Below, piece after piece: positions 60,760-64,000 of a stretch of DNA of 64,000 nt (position 1 is the first letter of the stretch; the number at the start of each line of letters is the position of its first letter). The notes under the pieces are model-generated. The model searched no databases. It was not told where the DNA came from and saw only the letters and a program-made list of their open reading frames with translations. The stretch is from Pseudomonas sp. Choline-02u-1 (GTDB taxonomy: Bacteria; Pseudomonadota; Gammaproteobacteria; Pseudomonadales; Pseudomonadaceae). The DNA lies in assembly GCF_002836515.1 (NCBI RefSeq), contig NZ_PJBC01000067.1, positions 248,001-312,000 on the forward strand. The letters run 5' to 3'. Made by a program: the position numbers and the translations under genes.

Positions 60760-62214
60760 ATGCACACCTACCATGTGTTGATCATCGGCAGCGGTTTCGG
60801 CGGCCAGTGCGCAGCGGTCAACCTGCTCAAGGCCGGGATCGATGACTTTCGCATATTGGAACGACGCGAATTTTTCGGTGGCACCTGGTGCCAGAACACC
60901 TACCCCGGTGCCGCAGTGGACGTGCCGTCGCCGCTGTATTCTCTGTCGTTCGCGCCCTACCGCTGGTCGCAGATGTTTGCCGAACAGGCGGAACTGCAGC
61001 GCTACACCGAACAGGTGATCGAGCAATTCGGTTTGCGCGACCGGGTCGAGTTGCAAGCCGATGTCGAGCGCGTCGAATGGGACGAAGCGGAAAAATACTG
61101 GACGGTGCACACCCGCGCCAAGGGCATCTTCCATACGCAATTCCTGATCAATGCTTCCGGGCCGTTGAGTCAGCCGGTCATTCCACACTTCCCTGGGATT
61201 GATCGCTTTCAAGGCAAGACTTTTCATACAAATCATTGGGATCACAGCTACGACTATCGCGGTAAACGCGTGGCGATTGTCGGCAGCGGTGCCAGCGCTG
61301 CACAGGTAATTCCGGCGATCGCAACCCAGGTCGAACATCTGCATGTGTTCCAGCGCACGCCGCATTGGGTGCTGCCGCGTGCCGATCGTAAATTCGGCCG
61401 GCTCCAGCGCTGGCTGCTCGGCTTGAAGCCGGCGTACAAGCTGTTGCGCTGGCTGATCTACTGGCAATTCGAAACCCGGGTCATCGCCTTCAAATACTCG
61501 AAACCGGCGATTCACCTGGTCCAGCGACATGCGCTGCGGTTCCTCAAGCGTCAGGTTCCAGACCCGCTGCTGCGGCAGAAGCTAACCCCGGATTTCACCA
61601 TCGGCTGCAAACGCGTGCTGGTGTCGAGCACGTACTACCCGGCGCTGAACCGCGCCAACGTCACGCTGCACAGTCGCGACCACGGCATCGCTTCGATCGA
61701 CGAAAGCGGGATCAACACCGTAGACGGCGAGCATGTCAATGTTGATCTGATCGTCTGGTCGACCGGTTACGACGCCACGGACGGGGTGATTTCCTACCCG
61801 GTCAGCGGCAAAAACGCCGTGCAACTCAGAGATGTCTGGGCCGAATATCCGCGCGCTTACCTGGGCACCAGCCTGCCAGACTTCCCCAATCTGTTTATCG
61901 TCACCGGGCCGAACACCGGCATTGGCCACACCTCGGCGCTGTTCATCATCGAATCGCAGATGAACTACATCCTCGACTGCATCCGTACCGTGCAGGCCAA
62001 AGGCCTGCGCAGCATCGAAGTGCGCCCTGACGCGGAACGTACCTACACTGCAATGATCCACCGGGAAATGCAGCGCACGGTATGGAAGTCCGGTGGCTGC
62101 CACAGTTGGTACCAGAGCAAGAGCGGCCATGTAATCGCCATGTTTCCCGGCTTCAGTTTCAGCTATCACCTGCTGACCCGGGCGCTGAAACCGGCCGACC
62201 ATATTTTGTCCTGA
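60760..62214 (+). CDS. Baeyer-Villiger monooxygenase (flavin-containing)
   Basis: The 484-residue enzyme has two dinucleotide-binding motifs (VLIIGSGFGGQCAAV near the start, and VAIVGSGASAAQVIP near 170). The Baeyer-Villiger fingerprint FxGxxxHxxxW is seen in FQGKTFHTNHW between them. It uses NADPH and oxygen to insert oxygen next to a ketone, giving an ester or lactone. ATG 60760 has AAGGGGG upstream. It is followed, 21 bases later, by an alpha/beta hydrolase gene, so the two probably act in series on an alicyclic or long-chain ketone. Confidence 0.9.
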   Translation: MHTYHVLIIGSGFGGQCAAVNLLKAGIDDFRILERREFFGGTWCQNTYPGAAVDVPSPLYSLSFAPYRWSQMFAEQAELQRYTEQVIEQFGLRDRVELQADVERVEWDEAEKYWTVHTRAKGIFHTQFLINASGPLSQPVIPHFPGIDRFQGKTFHTNHWDHSYDYRGKRVAIVGSGASAAQVIPAIATQVEHLHVFQRTPHWVLPRADRKFGRLQRWLLGLKPAYKLLRWLIYWQFETRVIAFKYSKPAIHLVQRHALRFLKRQVPDPLLRQKLTPDFTIGCKRVLVSSTYYPALNRANVTLHSRDHGIASIDESGINTVDGEHVNVDLIVWSTGYDATDGVISYPVSGKNAVQLRDVWAEYPRAYLGTSLPDFPNLFIVTGPNTGIGHTSALFIIESQMNYILDCIRTVQAKGLRSIEVRPDAERTYTAMIHREMQRTVWKSGGCHSWYQSKSGHVIAMFPGFSFSYHLLTRALKPADHILS

Positions 62215-62235
62215 ACACGTATAAGGAAGACGTCG

Positions 62236-63162
62236 ATGCTTTTGCTGTTTGTCACACTCGCGGTGTTCGTGGCCTGGAGCTGGTTGAGTTACCCAGCGGT
62301 GGGCCATTGGCTGTACGACCTGGCCATGGCCATCGAGGCCAAGCTGTACAAACTGCACAAGATCGAAGTGCCGATCGCCGAAATGACCGTGTCGACCTGG
62401 CAAGGCGGGCCGTACGAGGCGTCCAGTGCGATTCTGATGCTGCACGGCTTCAGCGCCGACAAAAATCTCTGGCTGCGCTGCGCCCGGCATTTCGTGCGCC
62501 GGTACCGGGTGATCATCCCGGATCTGGCCGGCCACGGTGAAACCGGCTTCAAGGCTGGCGGCGGTTATGACATCGCGGTGCAGGCCAAACGCATGATTCA
62601 ACTGCTCGATGTGTGCGGCGTGGAAAAAGTCCACGTCATCGGCAACTCCATGGGCGGCTACATTGCCGCGTGGCTGGCGGCGACCTATCCGGAGCGAATT
62701 GCCTCGCTGGCCTTGATCGACCCGGCCGGCGTCACCGCACCGCAGCCCAGCGACATGGAGCGACACCTGGCGCGCGGGCACAATCCGTTTCTGATCAATT
62801 CCCGCGAAGAGTTTCAGCGCTTCTATGCGATGACCATGGAGTCGCCGCCGTGGGTGCCGAAACTGGTGCTCGATGCCGTCGCCCAGCGTTATGAGCAGCA
62901 ACGTGACGAACTCGAAGAAATATTCCGCGACTTCCATGCCAGTGCGCCGATGGAGCCGAAACTGGCCGCCATCAAATGCCCGGCGCTGCTGCTATGGGGG
63001 CGCAAGGATCGCCTGATCGACGTCAGCAGCGTGCCGGTGTGGAGCAAGGGCATCGCCAATCTCGAAGTGGATGTATGGGAACACGTCGGGCACATGCCGA
63101 TGGTCGAACAGCCGGGAAATACCGCGCGGCTGTACGGGGAATTTCTGGAACGACAGCGATGA
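62236..63162 (+). CDS. Alpha/beta hydrolase (esterase-like), N-terminally anchored
   Basis: The 308-residue hydrolase has an N-terminal hydrophobic anchor (about 2-20) and the active-site order ILMLHGFSADKN (oxyanion), GNSMGGYIAA (nucleophile Ser), WGRKDRLIDV (acid) and EHVGHMPM (His). It has the length and layout of esterases paired with Baeyer-Villiger monooxygenases, which cleave the resulting ester to acid and alcohol. ATAAGGA precedes ATG 62236. Confidence 0.87.
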   Translation: MLLLFVTLAVFVAWSWLSYPAVGHWLYDLAMAIEAKLYKLHKIEVPIAEMTVSTWQGGPYEASSAILMLHGFSADKNLWLRCARHFVRRYRVIIPDLAGHGETGFKAGGGYDIAVQAKRMIQLLDVCGVEKVHVIGNSMGGYIAAWLAATYPERIASLALIDPAGVTAPQPSDMERHLARGHNPFLINSREEFQRFYAMTMESPPWVPKLVLDAVAQRYEQQRDELEEIFRDFHASAPMEPKLAAIKCPALLLWGRKDRLIDVSSVPVWSKGIANLEVDVWEHVGHMPMVEQPGNTARLYGEFLERQR

Positions 63163-63195
63163 ACATGGATATTCGCAATGCCCCAGGTGGCGCAA

Positions 63196-63301
63196 CTGAT
63201 CGTTCCCATGCTCTGCGTGGGAATGCCTCAGGGGACGCTCTGCGTCCAGTGACGCGGAGCGTCACGGGCTACATTCCCACGCAGAGCGTGGGAACGATCA
63301 G
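63196..63301. repeat. Nested inverted repeat (CTGATCGTTCCCATGCTCTG type)
   Basis: The outer arms of 30 bases (CTGATCGTTCCC, then ATGCTCTGCGTGGGAATG, and its complement CATTCCCACGCAGAGCGTGG, then GAACGATCAG) differ at one base. Inside lies a second inverted repeat (GGACGCTCTGCGTC and GACGCGGAGCGTC). It is a typical Pseudomonas intergenic palindrome, distinct from the REP families above, 25 bases before glcD. Confidence 0.9.
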
Positions 63302-63325
63302 CGGAGACAGAAGGTTGGCGTTCCC

Positions 63326-64000
63326 ATGAACATCCTTTACGACGAACGCCTCGACGGTCCCTTGCCCGAGGTGAACAAGGCCGAACTGCTAAAGGCCTTG
63401 CAACAAGCCCTGCCGGACCTGGACATCCTCTGGCGCGAGGATGAGCTCAAACCCTACGAATGCGACGGCCTCTGCGCCTACCGCACCACGCCGATGCTGG
63501 TGGCCCTGCCCCGGCGTCTGGAGCAAGTGCAAACCCTGCTGAAACTCTGCCATCAGAACAATGTGCCCGTGGTCGCGCGGGGTGCCGGCACTGGATTGTC
63601 CGGCGGCGCCCTGCCACTGGAAAAAGGCCTGCTGCTGGTGATGGCGCGGTTCAACAGCATCCTGCACATCGACCCCGCTGCACGTATCGCGCGGGTTCAG
63701 CCTGGCGTGCGCAACCTCGCCATCTCCCAGGCGGCGGCCCCGTTCGGCCTGTATTACGCGCCGGATCCGTCATCGCAGATCGCCTGTTCGATCGGCGGCA
63801 ACGTTGCGGAAAACGCCGGTGGCGTGCATTGCCTCAAGTACGGTCTGACAGTGCATAACGTGTTGAAAATCGAAGTGCTGACCATCGAGGGCGAACGTCT
63901 GACGCTGGGCTCCGAGGCGCTCGATTCAGCCGGTTTCGACCTGCTCGCCTTGTTCACCGGCTCCGAAGGCCTGCTGGGGATCATCACCGAAGTCACGGTG
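63326..64000 (+). CDS. glcD: Glycolate oxidase FAD-linked subunit GlcD (5' part)
   Basis: The first 225 residues of a FAD-linked oxidase are present; the gene runs off the right end (typical length about 500). The PCMH-type FAD site is visible in PVVARGAGTGLSGGALP and SSQIACSIGGNVAENAGG. It would oxidise glycolate (and D-lactate) to glyoxylate in a complex with GlcE and GlcF, expected just downstream. ATG 63326 is the likely start, though its ribosome site is weak; the nested inverted repeat lies immediately upstream. Confidence 0.9.
   Translation, partial: MNILYDERLDGPLPEVNKAELLKALQQALPDLDILWREDELKPYECDGLCAYRTTPMLVALPRRLEQVQTLLKLCHQNNVPVVARGAGTGLSGGALPLEKGLLLVMARFNSILHIDPAARIARVQPGVRNLAISQAAAPFGLYYAPDPSSQIACSIGGNVAENAGGVHCLKYGLTVHNVLKIEVLTIEGERLTLGSEALDSAGFDLLALFTGSEGLLGIITEVTV

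Overview
The window reads as a chromosomal segment of a fluorescens-group Pseudomonas. The coding sequence is GC-rich, coding density is high, and there are many typical Pseudomonas neighbourhoods: a carnitine-linked dhc operon with its LysR regulator, membrane-associated mqo, genes for DUF2388, DUF2790 and DUF533 proteins, phosphatidylcholine synthase, a PA4872-like oxaloacetate decarboxylase, and at least three families of REP-type palindromes. No rRNA, tRNA, CRISPR, prophage or plasmid signature was seen. Both ends cut genes: tusB at the left and glcD at the right.

Layout. 0-2.6 kb: tusB-tusE-ybiB (2-thiouridine pathway) and a glutathionyl-hydroquinone reductase. 2.7-6.8 kb: two lipoproteins, a hypothetical gene and a lactate permease. 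7-13.4 kb: a PaoABC-type molybdenum aldehyde oxidoreductase, then a secreted cupin, a LysR regulator and a Tat-exported aldo/keto reductase. 13.5-17.5 kb: a membrane-anchored hydrolase, a 1.4-kb tandem REP array (ten units of 131-133 bp), an OBAP-like lipoprotein, a 27-residue membrane peptide and a SnoaL-like protein. 17.5-24.3 kb: mqo, an MCP chemoreceptor, sodC and small secreted or membrane proteins. 24.3-28.3 kb: DNA ligase D, then a REP-associated tyrosine transposase (RAYT) followed by five 175-bp units that each carry a REPIN plus a degenerate copy of the transposase 3' end.

28.3-33.7 kb: DUF533 protein, pcs, a methyltransferase, a GNAT, a DipZ-like thiol/redox fusion and two small secreted proteins, one built of 14-residue RTPQG repeats. 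33.8-39.5 kb: two perfect inverted repeats upstream of an OmpR-type two-component pair, then a 46-bp palindrome and a two-gene operon encoding a 727-residue protein and a LodB-like flavoprotein. I propose the latter as a LodA/GoxA-type cysteine-tryptophylquinone oxidase with its maturase. 39.6-45.4 kb: a methyltransferase, a sirtuin and dhcR/dhcA-dhcB-atoB. 45.5-46.8 kb: cobF with a histidine phosphatase.

47.1-55.4 kb looks like one amine or amino-acid catabolic locus: RpiR regulator, cysteine hydrolase, glutamine-synthetase-like ligase, N-formylglutamate amidohydrolase and APC permease, then a second aruFG-like succinyltransferase pair and oxaloacetate decarboxylase. 55.5-57.7 kb: a baeRF3 protein with an HPF/RaiA-like ribosome factor and a small acidic protein, a likely stress and translation module. 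58-64 kb: a carboxypeptidase-G2-like peptidase, a MASE2-GGDEF cyclase, a Baeyer-Villiger monooxygenase with an alpha/beta hydrolase (ketone to ester to acid plus alcohol), a nested inverted repeat, and the start of glcD.
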